A stretch of 64,000 bases of DNA from contig NZ_VMKN01000001.1 in assembly GCF_007483685.1 (NCBI RefSeq), forward strand, positions 2,471,549 to 2,535,548. Direction: 5' to 3'. A program made the translations under genes and the position numbers. Of the stretch, positions 33,321 through 41,899 are shown piece by piece. How positions within the stretch are numbered: position 1 is the stretch's first letter; every line of letters begins with the position of its first letter. The notes under the pieces were generated by a model that made no database searches, was not told the DNA's origin, and saw nothing but the letters and a program-made list of their open reading frames with translations. Origin of the DNA: Litoribacter populi (GTDB taxonomy: Bacteria; Bacteroidota; Bacteroidia; Cytophagales; Cyclobacteriaceae).

Positions 33321-34694
33321 TTAATCTTCCATTAAGCATCTCACTGCAAGTCCTAAAACGTCACCTTCGAGATGAGTATAAATTAGATTGTTGCCATGGT
33401 TAAGCATTATCACGTTATAATCTTCTCTAATATCCCCCAAATGGGTTGTCCATTCATATTTCGTATTGGTCCAAAATGCCCCCCATCTATACACGAGCCC
33501 GAACCCAAACCTAGGGGGATTTCGATCTGTAATGTCAAATAATTCTATAGAAAGAGTAGTAATCGCAAACATCCCAGAAGGCATAGCTGAAAAACCAAAC
33601 TCATCAGTGGCGTCTGGATTGGGAGAATACCAATAATCTGTTCCGGTTTTTCTCAATTTATGTCCCATCAAGCTAAAATCTAGATCATTGCCCACTATTG
33701 CTGTAAACAATTCATTATAATCCTCAAGACTCGGCACCCTCCAACCACAAGGACAAACATTGCGCTCATCAGTTATGGCATATTCATTATACAACTTCCC
33801 ATAATCTTTATTATACCTCTCATCATTTTCATAATACGTATAAGCAGGCCTATCCAGCTCAATCCACTCCTCGCCGCCCGGGACATTTTCTATGGGGTCG
33901 CCGTTGCAGAAAGTTTCGGTTTTGAGGTTTTGGGCCATCCAGGTCTGGTTGCCGATCTGCACCGTTCGGTAGGCATTGCCATCATAGTCGTAGACAATGT
34001 TGCTCACATCACCCAGTTCAAACCCGCTTTCCGAATATTCAAAATCGCCTATCAGCAGCTCAATGAAACTTGGACCTCCCTGATAGAGATAAAAATGCTG
34101 GTGGCTATAGGCATCTACCTGGATCTCCCGCACCAGAATTTCATCATCTACATCTGACTGAATATCAACCCTATAAACCTCACCACCTCTCACGTACTTG
34201 AAGTAAAACTCCTCGTCTTCTGTAAGCGCAAAAGTAATATCACCATCCAATAGCACTTCTTCCACCATGTCGTTTTTGATTGTAATCAGACCGTAATCAG
34301 TATCGCCTTGAAGTATGATATTATAATTGAGTGTCCCCATCCCGAAACTCCCTGCGGCCCTAAAAGGCAGGTAATCCATATACTGCTCCCCGCCTTGTTC
34401 AACTATGTATTCGTAATCCCCAAACGTCAACTGGGTTTGGTACGGAAGGAAGAAGTCTCCTGGATTGATGGTAAGGGTTTGACCACCATTTGCACCCGAT
34501 ATATTTACTGCGGTATTGGAGTCAAAAATGTGTTGCCATTCAGAAATGGAACTTGTCCGAGCGTTTGGATTGTAGGTGTTGAATTGAGCTAACTCCAGAG
34601 CAGAAAAACTAAGCATGCCCATCTGCTCCTCTTCCGGCTGCACGCAGGAAAAGGAAATCAGCATCAATATCATTAACAAACCTTTAACTCTCAT
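33321..34694 (-). CDS. FISUMP-domain lipoprotein (array gene 3)
   Basis: 457 residues from the ATG at 34694. A longer start (34721) would overlap gene 2 and put nine polar residues before the signal. Lipobox LISFSC followed by VQPEEEQ. N-domain: EWQHIFDSNTAVNISG, GDFFLPYQTQLTFGDYEY, TDYGLITIKNDMVEEV. FISUMP: YDGNAYRTVQIGNQTWMAQN, FCNGDPIEN, DERNVCPCGWRVPSLEDYNE, GFSAMPSGMFA. Same order and likely surface location as its paralogs. Confidence 0.86.
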   Translation of the reverse strand: MRVKGLLMILMLISFSCVQPEEEQMGMLSFSALELAQFNTYNPNARTSSISEWQHIFDSNTAVNISGANGGQTLTINPGDFFLPYQTQLTFGDYEYIVEQGGEQYMDYLPFRAAGSFGMGTLNYNIILQGDTDYGLITIKNDMVEEVLLDGDITFALTEDEEFYFKYVRGGEVYRVDIQSDVDDEILVREIQVDAYSHQHFYLYQGGPSFIELLIGDFEYSESGFELGDVSNIVYDYDGNAYRTVQIGNQTWMAQNLKTETFCNGDPIENVPGGEEWIELDRPAYTYYENDERYNKDYGKLYNEYAITDERNVCPCGWRVPSLEDYNELFTAIVGNDLDFSLMGHKLRKTGTDYWYSPNPDATDEFGFSAMPSGMFAITTLSIELFDITDRNPPRFGFGLVYRWGAFWTNTKYEWTTHLGDIREDYNVIMLNHGNNLIYTHLEGDVLGLAVRCLMED

Positions 34695-34705
34695 TTCAAA
34701 AAAAT

Positions 34706-36235
34706 TTATTCTCTTATACATCTGACGGTAAATGCATTAGCAGTACCAGCCACATAAAATTCTTCAAGCCTGATTTCAGCCCTGTTGTAATACAACTGGG
34801 CAAAGTAATTTCCAGTGGAAGACCACCAAGCTCCCCTTTCATACAGCCAGTTGTAAGGGCCGGCTATACCAGGGTATTGGTCTGGGTTTTCCGTCACGGT
34901 CACCCAGCCACCTCCAACAGCATTAAACCCACTTTCATTATTGGCTCCAGTATTTGGATATTTCCATCTGTCCGTGGTCGGATTTTTCATCCTGCCCCCA
35001 GCGGCAGCATTGCCACCCAAGTAGGTAATCAGTTGTTGCCAATCTGCATTACTTGGTATCTTCCAACCACATGGACAAAGCCCACGGCTATCTTGGGCTG
35101 CCTCCTGGGTGTAATAATACCCGTAAGGTCTGCCGAAATTCTGATCCCCGTTGAATCTTGTATACACACCACTGTTCAGCGAAAGCCAATCATTGGAAGC
35201 AGCTTCTTCTGGGATATTATCTCCGTTGCAATAGGTACTGGTGCGAAGGTTCTCCCCCATCCAGTATTGGTTGCCTATCCTGATAATCCTGTAAGAGTTT
35301 CCATCGGCATCCTGCACGAAGTTTTCTACCTGCTGACCCGGCACATCCAAAGGACGTTCTTCATAGCTGAAACCTCCCATGGCTAACTCCACAAATCTTA
35401 CCTGTCCCGTACTCGGATCATCTGGATCTGGGTCCGGGTCTGGATCTGGATCTGGGTCGGAAGGATCATCCGGGTCACTTGGATCATCCGGATCATCAGG
35501 GTCCTCTGGCTCACCTGGGTCTATCGGGTTGATCGGATAAATGGGATCCGTTGGATCGACCGGTTGACTAGGATCGTCGGGCTCTTGCTGAACCGGTGGG
35601 GTATTCAGGTAAAAATGATAATGCCTTCTTGACCTCATAGTGAAGTTCCTCTCAAAATTTGAAAGGTTAACATTATCCTGAATCTGCAACTGGGTAGGTA
35701 GGCTACGTCTGACATATTTATAATAGTGCTCGCCGCTTTCTAGCAATCCCAAGTCATAATTATTTTCTCCCACTACCAATTGTGCAGTTTCTACATATTG
35801 ATTTCTCAAAGTCACCAGGCCATGCTCAGTAGTTGCATCCAAGGGTACATTGATGCTTTGACCGGTAAGCACAAAACTTCCGGAAGCTTCCACCGGAAGG
35901 AAGTCCTCTGTAGTACCACCCTCAATCTGTAAAGTATAGGTGTAGGCCCCAAAGGGCAATTCGATAGTATATACCCCTTCTTCATTTGGATCAAAATCAA
36001 GTTGATGAGTCTGACCAGAGTGCACGTGATTGATATTGATTCTGGCAAAGGTTGGAAAAACATGCCTCCATTCTGATGGATTAAGCGTACTATCTTCACC
36101 TACCAGCATAAACTGATCTACTTGGATGGGCTGAAAATTGACATCCCCTACTGAGTCTTCCCTTTCCTCATCTCCAAGGCGGCAGGCGGTGGTCAGTAAA
36201 AGTATTGCTACGATATAAAAAATATGATTTTTCAT
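34706..36235 (-). CDS. FISUMP-domain lipoprotein with Asp-Pro repeat linker (array gene 2)
   Basis: 509 residues. Lipobox LLLTTAC, then RLGDEERED. N-domain: EWRHVFPTFARININH, FDPNEEGVYTIELPFGAYTY, TTEHGLVTLRNQYVETA. A linker of about 60 residues made of Asp-Pro repeats (DPDDPSDP, DPDPDP types; DNA 35410-35590) separates it from the FISUMP domain (FVQDADGNSYRIIRIGNQYW, YCNGDNIPE, GLCPCGWKIPSNADWQQL, GFNAVGGGWVTV). The linker is rigid and acidic and would bind calcium or project the domain from the surface. Its six-base DNA repeats could change in number. Confidence 0.87.
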   Translation of the reverse strand: MKNHIFYIVAILLLTTACRLGDEEREDSVGDVNFQPIQVDQFMLVGEDSTLNPSEWRHVFPTFARININHVHSGQTHQLDFDPNEEGVYTIELPFGAYTYTLQIEGGTTEDFLPVEASGSFVLTGQSINVPLDATTEHGLVTLRNQYVETAQLVVGENNYDLGLLESGEHYYKYVRRSLPTQLQIQDNVNLSNFERNFTMRSRRHYHFYLNTPPVQQEPDDPSQPVDPTDPIYPINPIDPGEPEDPDDPDDPSDPDDPSDPDPDPDPDPDPDDPSTGQVRFVELAMGGFSYEERPLDVPGQQVENFVQDADGNSYRIIRIGNQYWMGENLRTSTYCNGDNIPEEAASNDWLSLNSGVYTRFNGDQNFGRPYGYYYTQEAAQDSRGLCPCGWKIPSNADWQQLITYLGGNAAAGGRMKNPTTDRWKYPNTGANNESGFNAVGGGWVTVTENPDQYPGIAGPYNWLYERGAWWSSTGNYFAQLYYNRAEIRLEEFYVAGTANAFTVRCIRE

Positions 36236-36243
36236 AATAAGGC

Positions 36244-37596
36244 TTAATCGTTTTTAACACATCGGATTGAAAGAGCTGCCTGTTGGGTCTGAAGGGCTTG
36301 CAAATTAGCTGCACTATTGGCATGGTTCAGCTTCATAGCATTGCCTTGACCTTCATTGACAGAACTGCTCCACCATATGCCCAATGAATAAAGGAAGGAA
36401 AAATTAGCCCCTTCTGAGACGGACTGTCCATTCATCAGATTCCCGCTTTCAGAAGCGTACACAAATGCCCCACCAGGATAAGCCGTAAATCTTGTTTCAT
36501 CATTTGCCCCCATATTTGGCGATCTCCAATAATTGAATCCGGCTGCCTTTAATTTGCCTCCAGCTTCTGCTGCTCCGCCTAGGTATTCCTGAAGCTCTTC
36601 CCAGTCTGCGTTATCAGGAACCCTCCAGCCACAAGGACAGATATTTCTGGGGTCATCCACCACATACCTACTATATAGTTTCCCGAAAAGGCTGTTATAA
36701 TTTTGGTCATTATCATAATAGGTCCAGGCGGCCTCCTCTAGACTTTCCCATGCGCCACCACCTTCTACATTAGGGATTTCTTCTCCATTGCAAAATTTAG
36801 TGGTTCGTAGATTTTCCGCCATCCAAGTCTGACTGCCTATCTGAACAGTTCTATAAATATTATCTGAAGCATCGATTACCTTGTTGACAAACTCCCCTGA
36901 GCCACCAATGGGGATTTCAACATATTCAAACTCCCCTATGATAAATTCTATAAAGCTCACGTTCGATTCATCTTGCATTTGGAGGAAATAATGGAAATGC
37001 TGATAAGCTTCTATTAATAAGGATTCCTCAAACTGTTCTTCAGCAGTTGAATTAATAGACAGACTTAGGTTGCCCCCTTCTTTAATGTATTTATAATAAT
37101 AGGCTTCATCCTCTGTCATGGCCAAGCCTGTTCCATTTATAGAGGCGGCCTCTACTAAATCATTTCTGACCGTCACTAAGCCGTAATCTGTGCTTGCATC
37201 TATAACTATATTGGTCATATCTGCGGCCACTTCGAAGTTTCCCTCAGCTACGAAGGGCAAAAAATCTTCCATTGCACCACCATTAACCTGGATGGCATAC
37301 TGGTAATCTCCGTAGGGTAATTCAATTTGTTCGGCTGAGGAAAGGTCATTTGGGTTAATGTTGACTACATAGGTATCACCACTTCCTTGCCGGGAGATGA
37401 CCACTTCTACTTCTTCTTGATAAATATGTTCCCAAGTTGAAGTAGCTAGGCTTCGGGCATTCGCGTTTAGATTGGAAAACTCCCCCAGATTTAAACCGGA
37501 AAAATTCACTACTCCTTGGTGATTTTGTTCATTATCGAACTTTTGGCAACTTGCCAGCCCTATAAAAATCAGGATATAAAGTAAAATTTGTCGCAT
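36244..37596 (-). CDS. FISUMP-domain lipoprotein (array gene 1, operon head)
   Basis: 450 residues. Lipobox FIGLASC (Cys17) followed by QKFDNEQ. A strong Shine-Dalgarno-like AAAGGAG lies just before the ATG, unusual for this phylum. N-domain: TWEHIYQEEVEVVISR, NPNDLSSAEQIELPYGDYQY, STDYGLVTVRNDLVEAA. FISUMP begins near residue 235: ASDNIYRTVQIGSQTWMAEN, FCNGEEIPN, DPRNICPCGWRVPDNADWEE, WWSSSVNEGQGNAMKLNHAN. First gene of the seven-gene operon; a palindrome lies 48-70 bases upstream. Function unknown. Confidence 0.88.
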   Translation of the reverse strand: MRQILLYILIFIGLASCQKFDNEQNHQGVVNFSGLNLGEFSNLNANARSLATSTWEHIYQEEVEVVISRQGSGDTYVVNINPNDLSSAEQIELPYGDYQYAIQVNGGAMEDFLPFVAEGNFEVAADMTNIVIDASTDYGLVTVRNDLVEAASINGTGLAMTEDEAYYYKYIKEGGNLSLSINSTAEEQFEESLLIEAYQHFHYFLQMQDESNVSFIEFIIGEFEYVEIPIGGSGEFVNKVIDASDNIYRTVQIGSQTWMAENLRTTKFCNGEEIPNVEGGGAWESLEEAAWTYYDNDQNYNSLFGKLYSRYVVDDPRNICPCGWRVPDNADWEELQEYLGGAAEAGGKLKAAGFNYWRSPNMGANDETRFTAYPGGAFVYASESGNLMNGQSVSEGANFSFLYSLGIWWSSSVNEGQGNAMKLNHANSAANLQALQTQQAALSIRCVKND

Positions 37597-37643
37597 ACTC
37601 CTTTAGTCTTAAACAATTATCAAAATGCAAAAAGTTATATATG

Positions 37644-37666
37644 AACATAAATATAATGTTTATGTT
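37644..37666. promoter_or_regulatory. Palindrome upstream of FISUMP operon
   Basis: A perfect inverted repeat AACATAAA / TTTATGTT with a 7-base spacer, centred about 59 bases before the operon start codon. It fits an operator for a dimeric regulator. The stretch is very AT-rich, so chance is possible. Confidence 0.4.
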
Positions 37667-37811
37667 ATAATAAATCACGAAAAAGTTAGATTTTATATAA
37701 AAAGAATCCGTTAAGTGAAAAGACTTTATAAAAAGCTAACCCAAGCCTTTCCAGCATTTTCTATGGCATTTAAAATCAAACGCCTTATATTCAAGAAATC
37801 ACTATATTAAA

Positions 37812-38570
37812 ATGAACGATTTAGAGACATATTTTAGAGAGAATAAAGGAAGGTTAATTCATAAATGGATACATTATTTTGATGCCTACGATCGGCATTT
37901 TTCAAGATTCAGGGATAAGGAAATTACCATATTAGAAATTGGTGTTTCTCAGGGAGGCAGCCTTCAAATGTGGAAGGATTATTTTGGTCCCAAAGCAAAA
38001 ATCTATGGAATAGACGTTAACCCCCAGTGCAAAGAGCTGGAAGAGGAAAACATCAAGATTTTCATTGGATCCCAATCGGACAAAAAATTTCTACGTGAGG
38101 TTAAAAAATCAATCCCAAAGGTAGACATCCTCATCGATGATGGTGGTCACACCATGCAGCAGCAGATAGTAACCTTCGAAGAAATGTTTGAGCATGTAAA
38201 GGATAACGGGGTATTTCTTTGTGAGGATCTCCATACTTCCTATTGGCTTAAATATGGTGGCGGTCACAAGCGTAAAGGGACTTTTATTGAATACAGCAAG
38301 AATTTTATCGATGCACTCAATGCTCATCATTCCACCCAAAATAGCTTGCAAGTAGATTACCTAACAAAAAACATTGACTCCATTCATTATTATGACAGCA
38401 TATTGGTACTGGAGAAAAAGAAGCGTAAAACACCTTACCACGAAAAAACTGGCACTCCAAGTTTCAAATTAGAACACAACCGATCAAAGCTTTACCGAGT
38501 CAAGGACAACTTTCATCGCGGAATTAATAGTCTGTTGGCTAAGTTTAGGGTGAAAGGATATGATTATTGA
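37812..38570 (+). CDS. SAM-dependent methyltransferase, CmcI/TylF-like
   Basis: 252 residues. The SAM site is ILEIGVSQGGSLQMWKDYF with YGIDVNP after strand 2, and a metal-site-like DILIDDGGHTMQQQ. This pattern fits the cephalosporin hydroxylase / macrocin O-methyltransferase group, which act on sugars or sugar-bearing small molecules and use Mg2+. In genomes it is often found among polysaccharide genes, but no glycosyltransferase is adjacent here. A basic C-terminal tail follows. The gene diverges from the FISUMP operon. A GTACGAR heptad array starts at its stop codon. Confidence 0.83.
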   Translation: MNDLETYFRENKGRLIHKWIHYFDAYDRHFSRFRDKEITILEIGVSQGGSLQMWKDYFGPKAKIYGIDVNPQCKELEEENIKIFIGSQSDKKFLREVKKSIPKVDILIDDGGHTMQQQIVTFEEMFEHVKDNGVFLCEDLHTSYWLKYGGGHKRKGTFIEYSKNFIDALNAHHSTQNSLQVDYLTKNIDSIHYYDSILVLEKKKRKTPYHEKTGTPSFKLEHNRSKLYRVKDNFHRGINSLLAKFRVKGYDY

Positions 38571-38637
38571 AGTACGAGGTACGGGGGTAGAAGTAGGAAG
38601 ACAAGTAAGAGGTAGGAAGTAAGAAGTAAGAAGTAAA
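38571..38637. repeat. GTACGAR heptad array
   Basis: About nine imperfect heptads, GTACGAG GTACGGG GGTAGAA ... GTAAGAA GTAAGAA, starting directly after the TGA of the methyltransferase gene. The period of seven holds almost throughout, with drift toward GTARGAA at the right end. Confidence 0.8.
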
Positions 38638-38687
38638 AAAGACTGCCCGGTGCGATTGCACGTAAAGGGTGGTCTTTTGGTGTTTTT
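38634..38687 (+). terminator. Terminator after methyltransferase gene
   Basis: Outer stem AAAGACTGCCC / GGGTGGTCTTT with mismatches, inner hairpin GTGC/GCAC, then a T-rich tail (TTTTGGTGTTTTT). Confidence 0.65.
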
Positions 38688-38782
38688 ATGATTTCAACCG
38701 TTACCGCAAACGTTTGCATTTTTATAATTAAAACGTTGTAAAATTACCGAATCATTAACATTTAATTTATTTTTTTGAATTA

Positions 38783-38814
38783 TTTGCAATAAAACAATAT
38801 CCTCTCTAGCTTTG
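38783..38814 (+). promoter_or_regulatory. Bacteroidota-type promoter
   Basis: TTTG (38783-38786), 20-base spacer, TAGCTTTG (38807-38814): a full match to the -33 TTTG / -7 TAnnTTTG consensus. Transcription would start near 38821, about 50 bases before the secreted-protein ATG at 38872. Confidence 0.85.
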
Positions 38815-38871
38815 CATAAATAATTAAGGGACAGTGTCCTAAGATTTCGAACCTATTAAACCTATTATATT

Positions 38872-39444
38872 ATGAAACTATTGATGACAACAGTGGCCGT
38901 CCTGGCCATAGTAGCAAGCGTATTTGCTTCTGAACCTGATACCAACAAAGTGGCTCTTAAACTGGTCCAGCCTACAAAGGTCCAATTAACACACAATGGT
39001 AACCCTGAGGGATTGTTGACTGTGAAGGTTTACAACCACAAAAATGAGATGTTGGTAAATGAGAGAATCCATAAGACAGGTTCTTTCGCCAAAAATTACG
39101 ACTTCAGCCAAGCGGCTCCAGGTAAGTACAACATCTTGGTCCAAAATTCGAATGGCGTAATTGAAAACATGGAATTCGAAATTGGTAAAATTAATCAAAA
39201 GGACGTTTACACAAAGATGGAAAAAATCGGTGGACACAAGTACAAGTTAATTGTAAATGCCCTACACGAATCTGACCTGAATGTAGCCATCTATGAAAAC
39301 GGGAACTTAATCTTTCAAGAAAAAGCTATGGATTCCAAAGGTTTCTCGAAAGTGTATGATTTGGTTAACGTAAGAAATACTAGTCAGATTGAATTTCAGG
39401 TAACTTCAGCATCTGGATTCAGCAGACTAATTTCAGCCAAATAG
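38872..39444 (+). CDS. Secreted beta-sandwich protein, unknown function
   Basis: 190 residues. Signal peptide (LMTTVAVLAIVASVFA, cleavage near ASEP) then two similar halves of about 85 residues, each with the strand pattern of an Ig-like fold: LLTVKVYNHKNEMLVNERI with APGKYNILVQNSNG, and DLNVAIYENGNLIFQEKAM. The halves resemble each other and Por-tail-like or DUF3244-like sandwiches, but I recognise no named family. A strong consensus promoter and a terminator (39546-39585) make it a well-expressed single-gene unit. Predicted periplasmic or extracellular. Confidence 0.8.
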   Translation: MKLLMTTVAVLAIVASVFASEPDTNKVALKLVQPTKVQLTHNGNPEGLLTVKVYNHKNEMLVNERIHKTGSFAKNYDFSQAAPGKYNILVQNSNGVIENMEFEIGKINQKDVYTKMEKIGGHKYKLIVNALHESDLNVAIYENGNLIFQEKAMDSKGFSKVYDLVNVRNTSQIEFQVTSASGFSRLISAK

Positions 39445-39545
39445 TTTTTGAGACGGAAACAGATTACCGATAGGTATGAATCTAGATTTGAGCTACTCTT
39501 TCATTTGTGACTAAATTCACTGTAATGAAATGGGTAGAGTAATTT

Positions 39546-39585
39546 AATAAATGGCCTGCCGAAATTTATCTGCAGGTCATTTATT
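39546..39585 (+). terminator. Terminator after secreted-protein gene
   Basis: 14-position stem with one mismatch (AATAAATGGCCTGC / GCAGGTCATTTATT), 12-base loop, then TTCATTTCCCTTCC. Confidence 0.8.
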
Positions 39586-39901
39586 TTCATTTCCCTTCCT
39601 CTTTCAATTTTTAAAAATTTCTATTCGAGCAGGCTCCAGAGGAGCCTTTCCCAGGCCCTCAGGCAATTTCTTTCGAACATGGGATAAATAAACGAACAAA
39701 GTTTTTGATTGGTAGAAAAAAAGCCTTTGAAAGATTGTGAAAAATGAGGAAATTAGAAGTAATCCAAGGAGCATCACATCTTTTTGAGGAAGAAGGCACA
39801 TCGAAGAGGTGGCCATTTGGCTAATCTCTGGTTTTTGGAAAACTTATATCAGAAGAAACAGCCTTAGGGGATCAGAAAACTTAATTTTTTGACTTTTGAT
39901 A
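39586..39901. other. Intergenic region
   Basis: No gene I can support; a 70-codon minus-strand frame lacks any family features. It should contain the promoter for the phosphoribosyltransferase gene. Confidence 0.4.
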
Positions 39902-40558
39902 ATGATTAAGGATAGAAAAGAAGCTGCTGAAAAACTGGCTCCAAAGCTGGATAGGTTCAAATCTTTGGATCCGATTGTCCTCGGTATTCCCCGTGGTGGT
40001 ACTGAGGTGGCCTATATTATCGCCAAGCATTTAGGCGCTCCTATGTATCTCGCTATTTCCAAACGTATAAGTCTTAAAGGTGAAAAAGAAAGTACAATCG
40101 GAGCCATAGCGGAAGATGATAGTCTCATCTTAACAGATGTAGCAAAAACTCAAATTCCCAAACAGGAGATCAATCGGTATCTAAGTGAGGCCAGAAAGGA
40201 AATACGCAGGAGAATATCTCTCTACCGCAAGGATGAAGATTTACCTCCACTGAAAAACCGAACCGTCATTATCGTAGATGACGGAATTGCCTCTGGAAAC
40301 ACTGTGATGGCTACAATAGAGCTTTGCAAAAATAGGGATGCCGCGAATATCATATTGGCCTGTCCTATTATAGGAGAAACTATTTTTAAAAAGATTAGAA
40401 AAAAAGTAGATGAAATCATTGTTTTGAAAACCCCATTTTTCTTCAGGTCTATAGAACAGGCGTACAAAGAATTTGAAGTACTCAATGATAAGCACGTCCT
40501 TGAAATCCTAAATAAATATGAATCTGAAAAAGAGGGCGAATCTTCCGAAAACGATTAA
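39902..40558 (+). CDS. Phosphoribosyltransferase-like protein
   Basis: 218 residues from the ATG at 39902. The PRPP-binding motif is VIIVDDGIASGNTV and the N-terminal part has VLGIPRGGTEVAYIIAKHLG, as in the standalone PRTase-fold proteins often found with stress or AAA/kinase genes. The true base or substrate is unknown. The family is related to purine-salvage enzymes but usually lacks a defined hood. Its stop overlaps the convergent small gene by four bases. Confidence 0.87.
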   Translation: MIKDRKEAAEKLAPKLDRFKSLDPIVLGIPRGGTEVAYIIAKHLGAPMYLAISKRISLKGEKESTIGAIAEDDSLILTDVAKTQIPKQEINRYLSEARKEIRRRISLYRKDEDLPPLKNRTVIIVDDGIASGNTVMATIELCKNRDAANIILACPIIGETIFKKIRKKVDEIIVLKTPFFFRSIEQAYKEFEVLNDKHVLEILNKYESEKEGESSEND

Positions 40559-40809
40559 TCCTGAATTTCAGGGTTGCTTTCCGCATTGCCCTCTTCGGAA
40601 GGAAAAGCCTCGTCTGCTATTTCGTTCACTTTTTGTCCGGCCCTATTGAAAGTCAGATGGTGGATTAATCCATCTTTGGAAACCTCTACTTTGTAGAAAG
40701 TCTCACCTTCCACCTTCCGAGTTTCTTTAAGGTCAAAAATAAATTCCTTCCTGAAATTTTCTTTTAGGTATTCTACCGCTTTGACTGGGAGTTTGTGATC
40801 AATAGCCAT
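40555..40809 (-). CDS. Small PepSY/DUF-like protein, unknown function
   Basis: 84 residues. The core LPVKAVEYLKENFRKEFIFDLKE followed by YKVEVSKDGLIHHLTFNRAG resembles the repeated half of PepSY-like putative beta-lactamase-inhibitor folds (helix then three strands), split here only to stay readable: helix LPVKAVEYLKENF, strands FYKVEVSKDG and IHHLTFNRAG. An acidic tail ends it. No signal peptide, so cytoplasmic. It is convergent with the phosphoribosyltransferase gene and overlaps it by four bases. Function unknown. Confidence 0.6.
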   Translation of the reverse strand: MAIDHKLPVKAVEYLKENFRKEFIFDLKETRKVEGETFYKVEVSKDGLIHHLTFNRAGQKVNEIADEAFPSEEGNAESNPEIQD

Positions 40810-40876
40810 GACTGTAGGTTTTGGTGGGATTGGAATAACAAAAATTTAAATGAACCTGTTTCCTCTAATGGTACAA

Positions 40877-41899
40877 TTAAACATAAAAACCCTCCAGTTG
40901 GTCCAAATATTTCCTCATCTGAATTATGTAGGTTTTAGCTCGCTGCAGGTTAAGATTGTGCGGTGCCAGGTCCTCAGCCTGACGGGCACCATACATATGG
41001 ATTTTAGCTCGAACATTTGCCCGAAGCATCTTAAAATAAATAAATATCTGGGTATCTTCTGGTTGTTCAAAAATCTCCACACTCTTTCTATATTCAACAA
41101 GAAAGGTTTGGGAAAGATCCAGGTAGCCTCTGCTCTCTAGGTCCATACATAAAAAAGCCACCTCATATGCCAAATCCACCTGTCTCATGGAATCGTTAAA
41201 TTCTATGCCATCAAAAAGAATAGGTTTTTTATAGAGAAATATATTTCCGCTGTGCAAATCGCCATGAACATCTCGCTGTAGGCTGGACTTTATCCTCTCC
41301 TTAAATCTCCTAGAATGTGTTTTCAGAAAGATATCGCTGAAAGCCATACTTTCTGAAAGAATGTCGCTAACTTCATTTCCAAAGTTTTTCGAAACATCCT
41401 TAATTACAGAGTTAATATCATTAAAAAGCCGTCTGTTTTCTTCTAATTGAAAAGGATTCTTTACTACCTTAGCCCCCATATGAAACTCCCCTACAACTTT
41501 GGCTAAAGATACCATCTGATATAGCTCTACCTTTTTTTTATCTAAAAGCACATCCATTTTCTTGGAGGTTGAGAGTTTTTTCACCCGCACGGCATAATCC
41601 ACTACATCTCCACCTTCCCCTCCCAAAAAGAAGGTATCTCCCCTTTGACGGAGCTCAACTACCTCGAGATAAATATTTGAGTACCGTCCATTTACTTCTA
41701 GTTCTTTATGGCAGTTTGCTTTTCTTCTTTCCAAGCTGCTATAGTCTAAAAAAGGGTATTTAACTGGTTTCTTTATTTTGAAAGCAAAATCATTAGAAAA
41801 AACTACCCAAGATATGTGGGTTTCAAGAAACTCTTTATCAAGGTTTTCTCCCAAAAAATTACCTGAGGCACACAATTGTTCAATTTGCTTTGTATTCAT
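40877..41899 (-). CDS. Aminoglycoside phosphotransferase-fold kinase
   Basis: 340 residues from ATG 41899; a TTG twelve bases upstream is the other option. The C-terminal half has the kinase-like catalytic loop VHGDLHSGNIFLYKK and the metal-binding ILFDGIEFND, as in APH/choline-kinase folds. In many bacteria this domain is fused to an AAA-type P-loop kinase as one protein of about 500 residues. Here the P-loop half is a separate gene just upstream, overlapping by 20 bases and in the opposite domain order. So the two probably act together. Substrate unknown; a stress role is likely by family context. Confidence 0.85.
   Translation of the reverse strand: MNTKQIEQLCASGNFLGENLDKEFLETHISWVVFSNDFAFKIKKPVKYPFLDYSSLERRKANCHKELEVNGRYSNIYLEVVELRQRGDTFFLGGEGGDVVDYAVRVKKLSTSKKMDVLLDKKKVELYQMVSLAKVVGEFHMGAKVVKNPFQLEENRRLFNDINSVIKDVSKNFGNEVSDILSESMAFSDIFLKTHSRRFKERIKSSLQRDVHGDLHSGNIFLYKKPILFDGIEFNDSMRQVDLAYEVAFLCMDLESRGYLDLSQTFLVEYRKSVEIFEQPEDTQIFIYFKMLRANVRAKIHMYGARQAEDLAPHNLNLQRAKTYIIQMRKYLDQLEGFYV

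Noticed and set aside
39604-39816. 70-codon minus-strand frame
   Set aside because: No family features, no signal or plausible start, and lies in a repeat-free intergenic stretch.
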